Source: Paramarasmius palmivorus
Lineage: Eukaryota > Basidiomycota > Agaricomycetes > Agaricales > Marasmiaceae
Assembly: GCA_037176845.1 (NCBI GenBank)
Contig: JAYKXP010000012.1
Location: 558,001 to 622,000, forward strand
DNA length: 64,000 bases
Direction of reading: 5' to 3'
In this document: positions 32,848 through 43,672 of the stretch, piece after piece
How positions within the stretch are numbered: the stretch's first letter is position 1
How the letters are laid out: each line of letters starts with the position of its first letter
Position numbers and translations under genes: made by a program
Notes under the pieces: generated by a model
What the model saw: only the letters and a program-made list of their open reading frames with translations
What the model was told of the DNA's origin: nothing
Database searches by the model: none

Positions 32848-34591
32848 ATGGACAAGGGTTCCGCAGAGCCTGTGCAAGTCTTTCCTCTCCTTCTCTCGAG
32901 CACAACTTGAACTTATCGTTGCATAGGCATGGTCCGCTGTTTGTCGGCGGTATCCTCACGACTCTTCTATACGGGATCTCTATTACACAAACGTGAGACC
33001 TCTCGTTTTAGTTATGGTATACAAACCCGATCCTCTGACATCTTTCGACTTGTCTAGTTGTGTTTATTGGAGCAGATACAAAAACAAGCGAGTCAAAGTC
33101 GTTCTGTCCTAAATAATACAGCTCAACTATTGTAGCGACCGATGGGCAATTCGTTACCTGGTATATATTTCTGGTTGATCGACCCCGAAAAGGGCTTTCG
33201 TTGATTTGATTCGAAGGTCCTCTTACTCTTCGTTGCCGACGGCCTGCATTGTATTTTTATTGCTGTATACCTCTATGATGCACTGGTCAAGCACTTTGGT
33301 ACGCCGAATACTCCTCAGCCTTGGACATAGCTGACTCCTTTCAATTAGGCGACAGCTCATTCTTAACACATAGTACTTGGGCCTTCGGCACTGGTGAGTT
33401 ACTTCAGAAACAGCACGGTTTTGACACTCACTGGTCTTCCCAGAGCCAGCGCTATCGGTAATCCCTTGAAGGCTCCTACAATTCACAACCCTGAATACTT
33501 TCAACATAGGGCATGATAAGTGGAATAGTGCAAGCATTCTTCGGATGGCGTGTAAAAGTGTTAACTGGGAGCTGGATTTTATTTGCTATCATTCAATTCT
33601 GCTCGGTAGCTGCTTTTCGTAGGCCAGCGTTGATCCTCCTTCAAGTTCAAGTTGGGATTTAATACTTGCCTTTCCAGTGATGGGAATCGCTACTGCAATC
33701 GCAGTCGGGATCGTCAAATCGTTCTCGTTTGAAGCTCAACAAAGATTTCGAGTGGTGGTGATCATTTGTAATCGTTCTGTTCTTGTTAAACACGCCGACG
33801 AGACTCAACATCCGCCGAAACAGGGTTGGTTTGTTCAACAGTGGCCGACATCATCATCACGTATACGTTAGTTCACCACTTGGTGCGTATGCGCTCGTAC
33901 TTGAGGTATATAATTCACGTCTCAAACCTTAATGCTGCTAGAGAACCCACAAGACTGGGTTCAAGTACACCGACTCACAGCTTGATCGAATCATTCGATG
34001 TTCGTGTTTCCCTGGAGGTCGCTCATTCCGTTGTCCTAGACTAAGCAAACTACTATAGCCACTGTCCAAACTGGTCTTCTTACCGCCATCTGGGCCATGG
34101 CAGATTTATTGGTGTATTTACTGCAGCCTGATGGAACGTAGGTTATACCCCTTTCGCATCGAGGAAATGTCAACTAATTTCGCTTATAGGCATCTGATCT
34201 TCAATTGTGTCCTTCCAAAACTCTACACGATCTCCCTTCTCTCCTCTTTGAATGCCCGCCGAGGTTGGAAATACGAGAGCGAGAGCACGTCAAGACGGTC
34301 TCAAAACGACTTCGGTCTACGGCGGGTAAGTCTCTCAGTCTTTATCAGAATTCTTTTCGCATATTCATGCCAATCCCCAGTTCATTCAATCAGAAAACGT
34401 CGACAGCTCGTCAAACCCGCGGCCAGAGGCTAGCATTCTTTAAACTTGCGAACCGAGATCATGCAATGCTGATTTCAAATCCACAGGTTTTCGTACATGT
34501 CGAATCACAAGAGACTGTAGACCCACCTGGCAAGAGCGGTTCTATCTCTGACACGAAAAACAGTGGACTCGATGCGCGTATTACTGTTTGA
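32848..34591 (+). CDS. DUF6534-type seven-transmembrane protein, copy 2
   Basis: Tandem paralogue of the gene at 29837, with matching exons: MDKGSAEPVHGPLFVGGILT, LLFVADGLHCIFIAVYLYD, GMISGIVQAFFGWRVKVLTG, ADIIITYTLVHHL, STVQTGLLTAIWAMADLLVY, HLIFNCVLPKLYTISLLSSL and the shared tail VFVHVESQETVDPPGKSG. It ends with TGA at 34589-34591. The first intron uses a GC donor at 32874 (CCTGT|gcaagt) at the position where copy 1 has CTTGC|gtgagt; splicing there restores the VHGP start of the first helix. Seven hydrophobic segments, function unknown. The J-protein gene is convergent 184 bp downstream. Confidence 0.86.
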
Positions 34592-34775
34592 TGCTTTGTT
34601 ATTTCTAGAAACTTGTACATGTGTCATGTGTTTAAGCTGCTATACGACCATTACGAATCGGAACAGAAACAGATGCATCGCTTCTTCGAGTTACCGACAG
34701 TATCTCGTCACGAGGGCTCGGAATCCGGGGATCTTCGAGTTGGATTGGTTGTATAATGAGTCACTGTCTTGGACC

Positions 34776-35719
34776 TCAAGACAAATGAGACGCAGTTCGC
34801 GTACACATAAGACGTTGGTCGCACCTTTCATCACGGCGAGTGCTTCCAGCAATCATTGAAACAAACATGAGGGCGAGGAAAAGTTGGATGCCTCTCCAGG
34901 TACCCGAAATGCTCTCAACCCTCTGCCTCTCCCGATGTGCCGCTTCTTGTCTTCTCTGAAACGCGGATTTATCTGGGGTCTTGTTCAGTCTGTCTGCGAG
35001 TCCAGGGTCGTCCTTTGTTGCAGTGTAGTGGGATGTAGGGTCATAGTGGCCGCCGGCACCACTGGCACCTTTTGGATGGGGATGAGAATGGGATGCTCCA
35101 CTGGGGTATTTACCCGTCGGCCAATGTCCTGCTCTGGGACCTCTCCATGCATATGTTGCGCCAGGTCGGCGTCGTTCCGTCCATTCTGCGTTATATGCTG
35201 CGCTTGAGCCGGTATAGGATGTGTATGGTCTGTTGCTGGCAGAATGAGTCTCCGAGGCGAGCTTCCTGTCGTATGCACGCCTGGTGATGAAGAAAGTGAC
35301 ATTAATAAAGAAGCTCAATGCTGTATATGGCAGAACGCACCTCTCTCTATCGTCACTGAGCACCGAATACGCCTCGCTGACTGCGGTGAAAATCTCCCGA
35401 GATTTGGGATCTTTCGATACATCCGGGTGGTGTTTCTTGCTGAGCTTCGTAAAGGGCACCGAATTAAGCTAATTGTTTGTATATACGAGAATAACTCGTG
35501 AGTTCACCTGGTAAAAATGCGACTATCCGATACAATATGAGTAACAGCTTTGTGCACCGTAAAACCAGCACTACACACCTTGATTTGCGCTTTACTAGCT
35601 GATGGATTTACTCCCAGTGTCTTGTAATGATCGGCGCATAGAGACGAGGTAGAGAATAGTCTGGTTCGCTGGCAGGAGGCACAATGTTTGGAGATAGTGG
35701 TGGTCAAAGACGAAAGCAT
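34776..35719 (-). CDS. J-domain (DnaJ/Hsp40) protein, probably mitochondrial
   Basis: Minus strand exons 35579-35719, 35341-35468 and 34776-35280 give 257 residues. The N-terminus [20 protein letters not shown] is basic and hydroxylated with no acids, like a mitochondrial presequence. The J-domain follows: [18 protein letters not shown], then [15 protein letters not shown] with the HPD motif that stimulates Hsp70 ATPase, then [21 protein letters not shown] glycine/histidine-rich region and one hydrophobic segment ([15 protein letters not shown]) near the C-terminus suggest a membrane anchor. An upstream in-frame ATG at 35824 would add 35 acidic residues and hide the presequence, so it is not preferred. 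Confidence 0.88.
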
Positions 35720-35896
35720 GCGGCGCCTGACAACGATTGTGTCATCATCTGGGTACTTAGGTTCCGACGAGGCGCTTTCAGACTTTTCATAGACCATACT
35801 TGAGATGGTTGATGCGTTCAACAATTATCCAGCGTTATTTCTAACTATTATACACCAGGGAACAATCTGCAGACACACGTTGGTTGCGCTACCATA

Positions 35897-37663
35897 CTAA
35901 TAATCATCCGACGAGTCCGAGTCCGAGTCCGAGTCCGAGACATCCCCTTCACAGCAGTGGAAATGACAATGTGAATAGTCCATATCTTCAACTAACGCCT
36001 CGATTCGCACTAGCACCGAATGCGTGGTCCTACAAGAATGAAAGCTGATATTCGATAGCTTTGCTCCCTTCGTGATGCGGAAGCGGAGGAAGCCAACCAG
36101 CGTATCTACCGTATCTCCTTGCAGCGAGGATTCAGCGAGTGTCACTGTGCGTAGGGATGGCACCGCCAGATTGTCGATGCTAGCTTCAGTGAGTGCTTCA
36201 AGTACCCGAACCGAATACGGGCCTTGTAGCATCAAAATACCCAATGTCCGCGAGCGCAAGAATGGATCCAAAAACGCTAAGAGAGCGGGGGAGTCCATGA
36301 TTTCAGGCAAATAAGTGAGATCAAGGGTAGAGACAAATCTGGGAGGAAGGATTTGCATAGCCGCCGTCGTGAGCTTGCCATGTTGTGGATCTGGTGACCA
36401 CTCTAAACGGAGCGAGAAGTCCGCTGGCGAACGGGAGGCGACACATTCGTGGGACATTATAACGCATGTCGACTCGTTTGGCACCACTTCCTCGCGCCAT
36501 CCCTCGAGATGGAGGCTTTCCTGTGAGCTTCGCCCGTTGAAGTACAGCGTCTTTATAGGTGATTCGAGAGATGTCGATGTCGAGAATTGTTGGGAAAGGG
36601 TGTCGAACATAGGCAGAAGATGATGATCAACTGTCTGAGGGAATTCTTCGTCGTCGCTGGAATTTATGTTGATTTCAATAGCCGTTTCGATTGGGCATGC
36701 GATGCTGTTGAGCATATGGATGCAGTTGACCGTCCACAACAGGTATCCTGAGTACGAGATCGAGAGAAGAGCGAGGTTAGGAAGTGAGATGACGGGTACG
36801 ACAGCTTGGTCGGCATCCGGAATCCAATCAACGCTGAGTTTGAGTTCTTTGAGCTGTGGGGATTGACGTAGGATCCGATAGAGAGCATCTTCCGTCGGGT
36901 GATCGTCACGGTATCCAATCAAATGGAGAGATGTGAGGTTGCTTAATGGAGGCAGAATCGCTTCACAATCCTTCAGGTGGAAGTGTTCAAGATGCCTTGG
37001 GATATCGCCGCGCAGGAAAGTCGGAGGAAGCTCCGCTAGTCCCGAGTCTAGATCGCTGATGACCGCGAACGACTGCAAGGACGGCATAGGACGAGCGAGA
37101 AGGGGTAGAATGTCTTTCGAACACTCTCCATCTAGTGTAAGATCTAGAGTTCGGATACGTGAAGGGAAAGAGAGAGCTGCTAAGAGTACCGATATGGCCT
37201 TGGATGATGCTTCGATGCCATTGAAGTAGATATCGAAAAGGGAAGGGCGAGAACGTTTGATCATTTCTCGTGCAAGGTCAGGAATGCTGAAATTCGGTTC
37301 ATTCCAGATCATGGAATTGCCGATCGAGACTGTGCGCCAGAAGTGGCAGACATGTGTGAACGCCAACCATCGGATAGAAGACTGTTCTGTGAGAGGCGGA
37401 ACACAAAGGAGGAAGATACGTGAGAGTACTTCAGAGGGAAGACGGGATATCGGGGCCCTCGAGTTGAGAATTGCCTGGAGTTTTCGTGTCTTCTTCTGCA
37501 GATGTGAAATGCCCTTGTAGAGTTCGCGATTTGAAAGTTCATCTCGAAAAAAAGACGCGAAGATTAGCCTATACACTCGCAATATGACCTTATCCAAACA
37601 CACACCCGCATTACTCAACGAGATTTTTGCTTTCTTTCCACTTGGTTTGGCTGGGGCCTTCAT
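35897..37663 (-). CDS. F-box protein, subfamily A, copy 3
   Basis: Up to 588 residues from MKAPAKPSGKKAK. An internal 63-base stretch in the N-terminal part (gtgtgtgtttgg...tttcgag) looks like an in-frame intron; splicing it would shorten the product by 21 residues and join NA to DELSNRELYKG without changing frame. The F-box core is SRLPSEVLSRIFLLCVPP, then FTHVCHFWRTVSIGN and LAREMIKRSRPSLFDIYF. Leucine-rich region after it. The C-terminus is an acidic serine-aspartate run encoded by a GAGTCC-type hexamer repeat near 35908-35941. Predicted SCF adaptor of unknown target. Confidence 0.84.
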   Translation of the reverse strand: MKAPAKPSGKKAKISLSNAGVCLDKVILRVYRLIFASFFRDELSNRELYKGISHLQKKTRKLQAILNSRAPISRLPSEVLSRIFLLCVPPLTEQSSIRWLAFTHVCHFWRTVSIGNSMIWNEPNFSIPDLAREMIKRSRPSLFDIYFNGIEASSKAISVLLAALSFPSRIRTLDLTLDGECSKDILPLLARPMPSLQSFAVISDLDSGLAELPPTFLRGDIPRHLEHFHLKDCEAILPPLSNLTSLHLIGYRDDHPTEDALYRILRQSPQLKELKLSVDWIPDADQAVVPVISLPNLALLSISYSGYLLWTVNCIHMLNSIACPIETAIEININSSDDEEFPQTVDHHLLPMFDTLSQQFSTSTSLESPIKTLYFNGRSSQESLHLEGWREEVVPNESTCVIMSHECVASRSPADFSLRLEWSPDPQHGKLTTAAMQILPPRFVSTLDLTYLPEIMDSPALLAFLDPFLRSRTLGILMLQGPYSVRVLEALTEASIDNLAVPSLRTVTLAESSLQGDTVDTLVGFLRFRITKGAKLSNISFHSCRTTHSVLVRIEALVEDMDYSHCHFHCCEGDVSDSDSDSDSSDDY

Positions 37664-38090
37664 GTTCGGGAATGAAGGACAGAGGTCGCAAAAACAAGAC
37701 GCGTCGTGTCACATGTCACTCTAGAGTTGATGAGCCTCTTGTCACACTTTCTCACGGCCATTCTTTCTACCCCAAGGCTCATTCAACATTCCGTGGACAT
37801 TGGCCCGCAAAGCTCGCTTCCGCCTCAGGATGCATCCTTTTCGAACTATGAGCGCCAGGTTGATGTTGTTCTTACGTACTATGTCTTGTACTCAGTTTCC
37901 AACTTGGCTAGAAATTGAATATCGAATAGTAGTCAGGCAAAATCAATGATACACATTCATCATTACACGAAACATCATGACATCTAGTAGCGAGTAAGAG
38001 GAGACTTCTCATAGGAATGACGCAGGCTGTAAGAACGTGATACAAGCGCCGGAGTCTGCGGAACTTTGGCGCAACTTCATCTTCATCGTC
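37664..38090. other. Intergenic region
   Basis: 427 bp holding the promoter of F-box copy 3 and the 3' flank of the DUF1996 gene; both genes run on the minus strand. No other element is recognised. Confidence 0.5.
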
Positions 38091-40302
38091 TTATACGCAT
38101 TGTGAATAGTAATCATTACTGTATGTGCAGGTGGTTCCTGCCTCGCAAGTAGTTGAACCAGTCCACTAACATCATATCAGCTCTGTACCAAAGGGATGAC
38201 AAGTTTCACGTACGCCAATGCCACCGCACTGTCCCCACTTAGGCACTGTTGCTCCTCCACCACCACCTGGGTTTGAGGTAGGTGTAGTCGTCGGGTTGCT
38301 TGCTGTAGTCGATGGCTCAGGTGGAAGGTCAACAGCACCTTTGCCGCTGTATACTGCAATACGGTTGTCGGCACCACAAAACTCTGAAAATGGCGATCAG
38401 CATCAGACGGTAGGAGACCGGATTAAGGACCATTCACCATTCACATCGCCTGAGCACACCCTGTCACAAGCATAGTTCTTGGAGAATTTGCTCGTATCCA
38501 CGTCGTTTGAGCATGAACAAGCATCACCCTTGACGCCGGCATAAGACATCGACTGGGAATTGCAATAGTCGAGGCACTTTTCAACGGTCATCATGCCAAT
38601 GGTAGTCTTGGCACCGTTGAGGACCGTCTCGCCGTTGTTCTCGCTGGCGCAGCCAACGGGAGTCCAACCTTCTATGCCGCTCTTGAGGAAGCTGACGGTG
38701 TCCTTTCCGAGGACAGTAGTGGGCGCTCCGCAATCGGTCGGTACTGGTGCGCGGTCGGGACCCTTATAGATGGGATTGCATCCGGGGAGTTCGGTGAGCC
38801 CTGTGCGGAATTTGTAAGTTAACGGGTATGAAATACGGATCCTGAGATACATACAGCCGCCAAGGTCTTCTTCTACACGGTTCGGAACGGCACAATCATT
38901 CATCTCTTGTTCACTTCTCTCATGGAGGACGGAACAAGCGGAAACTTGTCCACCAGCATCAGTGCATTGAGACATGGCTGCTTTGAGCGTATCCTCGGGC
39001 CAGCCCATCATATAATCGGCATGATATCCATAGCCAGTGCTAGTGGGTTGTCAGCCAAGTGTCTAAAGTAGTCGATTCAAAGATGCGACATACGGGTCAC
39101 CCATTGCCCATACAAAGGGTTGTCCGTCGGGTTCATTCCATTCGTTGTCAAAAGGCGTGGTATCCCAGTAGGTCTCGAAGAAGAGCAAAGGAAGCTGTAC
39201 AGGATGGGTGGAAGGGCACCCCTGTCCGAAATTACCGAAGCTTGCGCCGATAGCATAGGCTACGTGGTCCTATGTAACTTGTTGAATACACAGAATCCAG
39301 AAGAGAAAGTTCTGCAAACGCGTACCTTGTGGTTAGGTGTGTCGACGTTCTTTCCATCCCAGCACCTAAAAAGTTCTTTAGGTTACGGAGGAATGGATTA
39401 GACCTCGGAAGACGAACGTAGGGAAATTGATCTGGCTTCGAATGCCTCCCTTGCACTTAGTGGTTGGCATACCATAGACGTCAGGTCCACTCGTCAAATC
39501 CGTGTCGAGACATCTCATCATGATAGATCGAGAGTCATCGATTTTCTCATCATAAGAACGAAGGTATGGGTCGCCAGAGATCATTCGGAAGCCCTGAAAG
39601 ACAATTATAGTCAGATTTTTGAAGGTTGAAGACGGATTATCTTTTACTCGCCTTGGGAAAAGCAGTGACCTCTCCGATCTGGATGTAGTAGACAACCATT
39701 CCACCATTGGGGTTCCCGGTCAAAGCACCTGGCTTCTGTGCGACCTAAGAGAGTTCAGCATAATAGCGTACTATGTGACGATGAAGCATACCCGTTTGAA
39801 TGTACCGTTCGTTGGCGACTGAAAGTAAAGATTCGGTGTCCAGTAGTTTGATTTGTTCTCCACGATTGAACATGTACTGCACGTCGAGGCTTGAAGATCA
39901 TGATCGGCCGTCATCTCAAAATCAAAGCTACACAAAGTCAGCTCCATGCATAGCGGAACAGCCACTTAGGTCATACCTATTCTGTGTTGTCGTATCGTCA
40001 GCGAGTCAACATATAACTCAAAGATCGCAAAACACACTCACGCCACCGACGACCTATGGAGAGTGGGAGTCAGCCATGCGTCAAGAACTGGAGATACTAA
40101 ACCTAACCTGATGAACATGGGCAGAGACATCTCCAGGCGAGATGAGTCTAGAAATTGTGTCGGTTCAACAAAAACTATAGCGCAGGTAGTAACAAAACAC
40201 ATACGGATCAGCACGCGTGACAGTGTGCTGAGCACAAGGAAAACGCAGGAGAGCATTTGCTCCAGAAGCGGCGAGGGTGAACCCGAGAAGCGCAGACCAC
40301 AT
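38091..40302 (-). CDS. Secreted DUF1996-WSC-CBM1 protein
   Basis: Multi-exon minus-strand gene. The start at 40302 gives a signal peptide (MWSALLGFTLAASGANALLR). The DUF1996 domain follows: DPLISPGDVSAHVHQVVGG, NKSNYWTPNLYF, GGMVVYYIQIGEVTAFPKGF, DPYLRSYDEK, GQGCPSTHPVQLPLLFFETY. Then a WSC domain with the expected cysteines (GCASENNGETVL, TVEKCLDYCNSQSMSYAGVK, CSCSNDVD, FCGADNRIAVYS), a Ser/Thr/Gly-rich linker, and a fungal cellulose-binding CBM1 split by an intron (KWGQCGGIG | WTGSTTCEAGTTCTYSNDYY). Stop at 38091. One exon is only 5 bases (39977-39981), and one intron uses a GC donor at 39650-39651. Likely a cell-wall or cellulose-associated extracellular protein; the catalytic role of DUF1996 is not known. 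Confidence 0.9.
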
Positions 40303-41287
40303 TATGGCTTTGCTTGAAGCTGAACCTTAGAGATTGTTCAGCCAAGTAGTGAGTTTATTTATACCTCGCTGGAAAGAACAGAGAACGTTAGTCCCGAGAA
40401 CAACATTGCCAAATTGCGGAAAGCGCTAAACTCACTCCGAGAAGCATTCAAATAGAGTTGTTGAAAACATCGGAATAACATATTATCCGACACCAAATCG
40501 GTACCGATATGGTTTCCTCACTATGAGATTCGCAGAGTAGATCCTTTGGGTCCTGATTCCAGTCAGGTAGAAATGCGAAATGACCTTGAGAAAGCGATAC
40601 TGAAGCTTGAACGATGTCTGTGAGTGCGTCAGAACGATAAATGGATGGATGCGATGAAGAGGACCGAACTTGAGACAGCAGAATTGCCTCGGTATAATTG
40701 CCTCTGCGTAAAAAGACCGGTGAGGTTTGGAGGCTTGAAAGGAGCTTTGAATTGCTGTTTGAGGCGTGGCGCAGTCCGGCGGCCATCCTATTTGTCCCGA
40801 GACTCTTCCAGGACAATTGAATGTCTGGAAGTGTCTTCATTACAATGATGTCAATGGCATACTGCATGGATGCCATGTGAGATGCTTGTTTCTTCGAAGT
40901 TCTTCGGCCACGAGAACATAGCAACAGTGAGACTTTTTGGCGTTCTGACCGGCTCCCGTTGACACTAAAATGAATACATTCAATGGTATTTTGAGGCCGT
41001 ATTATCTGATCCACTCACTAGGAACCAACTTCATCTTGTACGCTTTCTCAACCAAGTCTTCGATCAAGAAAGGTTGATGCCTCGAGAGACTTGAGATTTG
41101 TCCCCTTCACTTGCCTCTGCTTTGACAATGGATCGTTGCCCAAATTTATAAGTAGTGGATGGTTCTTCGGATCTACCCTTCGAGAGATGACTTTCGGGGA
41201 CTTAGGAACGATGAAAAACGTGTGAAAGATTGATGTAGGTGGAGCTGTTGGAGTTGTATATTCAATAGACTTTGTAACACGGGTTCT
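40303..41287. other. Intergenic region
   Basis: About 1 kb containing the DUF1996 gene promoter and the 3' flank of the P450 pseudogene. A 188-codon minus-strand frame at 40448-41014 shows no domain and no splice context, so it is not called. Confidence 0.45.
40356..40363 (-). promoter_or_regulatory. TATA box of the DUF1996 gene
   Basis: TATAAATA on the minus strand, 54 bp upstream of the predicted ATG at 40302. Confidence 0.55.
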
Positions 41288-43204
41288 TCAATTGAATCGC
41301 CAGTTCATCCGCAATCTCCCTACCCAATCCTTATCCTCTTTCGCCAAGTCCCTCTCATACTTGACAAACGTCTCTGTCGCCTCACGGAACTCCCGCTTGA
41401 CGATGTTTTTCACATGATCTCCTCGGGGAATAATCTGACAATCGAACGGTTTCGGTGTTAAGGCAAGACCCTATAGCAAGTAAATCGATGAGATGGCGGA
41501 TATAATTTGGTGGAAAACGCACCTCTTCATACCCCCAAATATCGATAGGTATCTCTTCTCCAGTCTTCGGATCCTCGGGTGGCTTAGAATTGAATGCCCA
41601 AAGAAGATTCATTGTGTTGGATGCCTACAAACACAATATCAACACATCTCATTCTATTTGGATGAAACCCAGACGAACCAGCGAGCTGTGAGCGAGATGA
41701 ATACCAGGACATACTCTCTGTCGAATAGCATCAGGTTCTGGGTCAAGGATAAAGCGACGATAACCGTACACGGCCGAACCTAAAGATGATGTTTGACCTA
41801 AAATCGCTATCGTCAAAGTCTGTCTTCGTGCCGTATTCGGTGAGAAGGAATCAGTCAGGCTTGAAGGCTTCGGGATCGTCGAAGACCTCTGTACACGTGC
41901 AAACCGCTTGTGAGTATCTTCTTCAACAGATGTCGTAACATGTGGAATACCGACTGGGCCTACTGGGCGAATACGATGGGTCTATGAAGAGAGCGATGGG
42001 ATTGAGATACAAGTAAACGATGCTAAAAGGCTTACCTCCTTGACGATCGCCTGTATATACGGAAAATTATCAAAACCTTCGAGTGTTGGTGCTCTCTTAT
42101 CACCGACGACGCGATCCAATTCTTCTTGTGCGATATGCTGGACCTCAGGGTACACAGTCAGGAATAGGACGAGGGTTTGCAGGAACGCAGTGGTGGTGTC
42201 GGTGCCGATGTACCTGAGGACGATTAGTTACAGCCTAGGCGAAATGTCGACGAGAAGACCATACCCGATGACCTCTCTGGTCAACCCAAACTCTTCTTGC
42301 TTATTGAGCACTTCCTCCATGTACGAAGGAACGCGAAGTGTGTTTTGCGTTGCCTCTCCATCAGCTCTTTCATCAAGCCTTTCCACTTTCCCGGGAGGAG
42401 CTTGAGAATAGGTAGCAAGTCGATCAGAGGAACGGCGCCGGGAACGATAATCTGAGTCCAGATACATTCTGCTTCGATGATCTCGACGGCCTCTTTGGTG
42501 TCATGTTGAGGACAGCGTTTGTCCCAAAGAACTGACATGATGACGGAGTTTGAGTAACGAGAAAGGTGGTGAAAGAAGACTTGGGGGTAGCTTCAGCTTC
42601 CTGACAAGTAGATTTCGTCAGCGAATCATGTAGCCAAAGGTAGCAGGTTCGTACGAACCTGGATGGGCAAATGACGCTGTACTGCGTTGTGTGTTAGAAT
42701 ACTTTGGGCAACCTTGCGCTGTTGTTTCCATACATTGTCTGTACACCACTCTAAGCGTCTGCATCACGAGAAACAAGTGGAGAGACGCACCATATCGACC
42801 CAAAGCCATGTGTAAGCCCAGTTGTAACCAAGTCTGCCGCAACACTAGGCGGCCTATCTGCTGTTGTCAGACTTCGTTTGTCGAGGAGTTCCTTGCAAGC
42901 TTCCATGCTGGACAGAACGACGACGGTTCTGGGGCCGAGTTTTAGGGAGTATATGTCACCATATTGCCTTGCCGCTCATTCTGTGAGTCTTCTCAGACTT
43001 GAGACACGGTATCATAAACGAGAACGCGGCGTACTCACTTCCACTGTATCGAGAGCTTCGGAGATATGTTTATGTTTCGTAGAATTGGTATTGTAGGAGG
43101 ACCAGGGGGTAACAAAGTTTCTCTGCTGCCAATCTTGAGCAGCTTGGATACGAGCGACCAGTGTAAAAAGACTGAAGCTGCTCCAAGGAATAGAAGAGCC
43201 GACA
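41288..43204 (-). pseudogene. Cytochrome P450 pseudogene
   Basis: The minus-strand exons still show P450 landmarks: an N-terminal anchor (MSALLFLGAASVFLHW) and LPPGPPTIPIL hinge, QYGDIYSLKLGPRTVVVL, I-helix YIGTDTTTAFLQTLV, a KETHR ExxR element split by an intron, the heme loop FRFGRRVCPGIHLA and a normal C-terminus ending at 41288. Lesions seen against the intact relative at 59695: an in-frame TGA where TEWARQYG is expected (unless an unusual acceptor skips it); a one-base insertion in the ATG LHMALGRYG region; loss of the QLLFDVLHQ segment; a deletion with frameshift between MERQRKTHFAF and PSYMEEVLNK; loss of about 25 residues before EVFDDPEAFKP; and a CGA-to-TGA change at 41851-41853 in the PERF motif. 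The gene cannot encode a working enzyme. Confidence 0.85.
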
Positions 43205-43672
43205 TGACGATATCAGATTAATCTTCAGCCGTTTTTTCATCTTTGCCAGTCTATCAACCCTGTTACGATGAGCCAGGTCTAGAACGGCGCGTGAAAATAT
43301 TGCTGTAGTGGTCCGGTCGCAGTGGTCCTGGAATTGTGGGAGGAAAAGCCGAGGGAAAATGCACGCGACCGACGACGGCCCCGAGTTTATGAATGATGGG
43401 CCGCCTCGTCGATGAACGTTTGAACATGAACAGCCGCTTCCTTTGAATTTCTTTTTTCCTTGTCTTCCCTTTGACCCTTTGACTTTATTCTTCTATCCAC
43501 AATGGCAGACCATGATTGGACTTGACCAGCTCTTGATAAATGCTATGTACATAGTGAGTATAAAAACCCAATTGCCTTGCATCGATTCACTCAAATTCAG
43601 AGTCTAACATCCTACCCCGGCACTGGAGTCATCTCTACTCTCCAGTTGTAGAACTACAATCGAACACTCGGA
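43205..43672. other. Divergent intergenic region
   Basis: Separates the P450 pseudogene (minus) from an F-box gene (plus). Contains a TATA box for the F-box gene, listed separately; otherwise nothing recognised. Confidence 0.5.
43559..43566 (+). promoter_or_regulatory. TATA box of F-box gene C1
   Basis: TATAAAAA 114 bp upstream of the ATG at 43673. Confidence 0.5.

Noticed and set aside
40448..41014. 188-codon minus-strand frame between the DUF1996 gene and the P450 pseudogene
   Set aside because: Long but without recognisable motif, start context or splice support; not strong enough to call.
42980..43100. Rescue of the P450 pseudogene by an alternative acceptor (gcggcaag) that skips the early TGA
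   Set aside because: It could remove the first stop at the cost of a conserved segment, but the later frameshifts, deletions and the TGA at 41851 remain.
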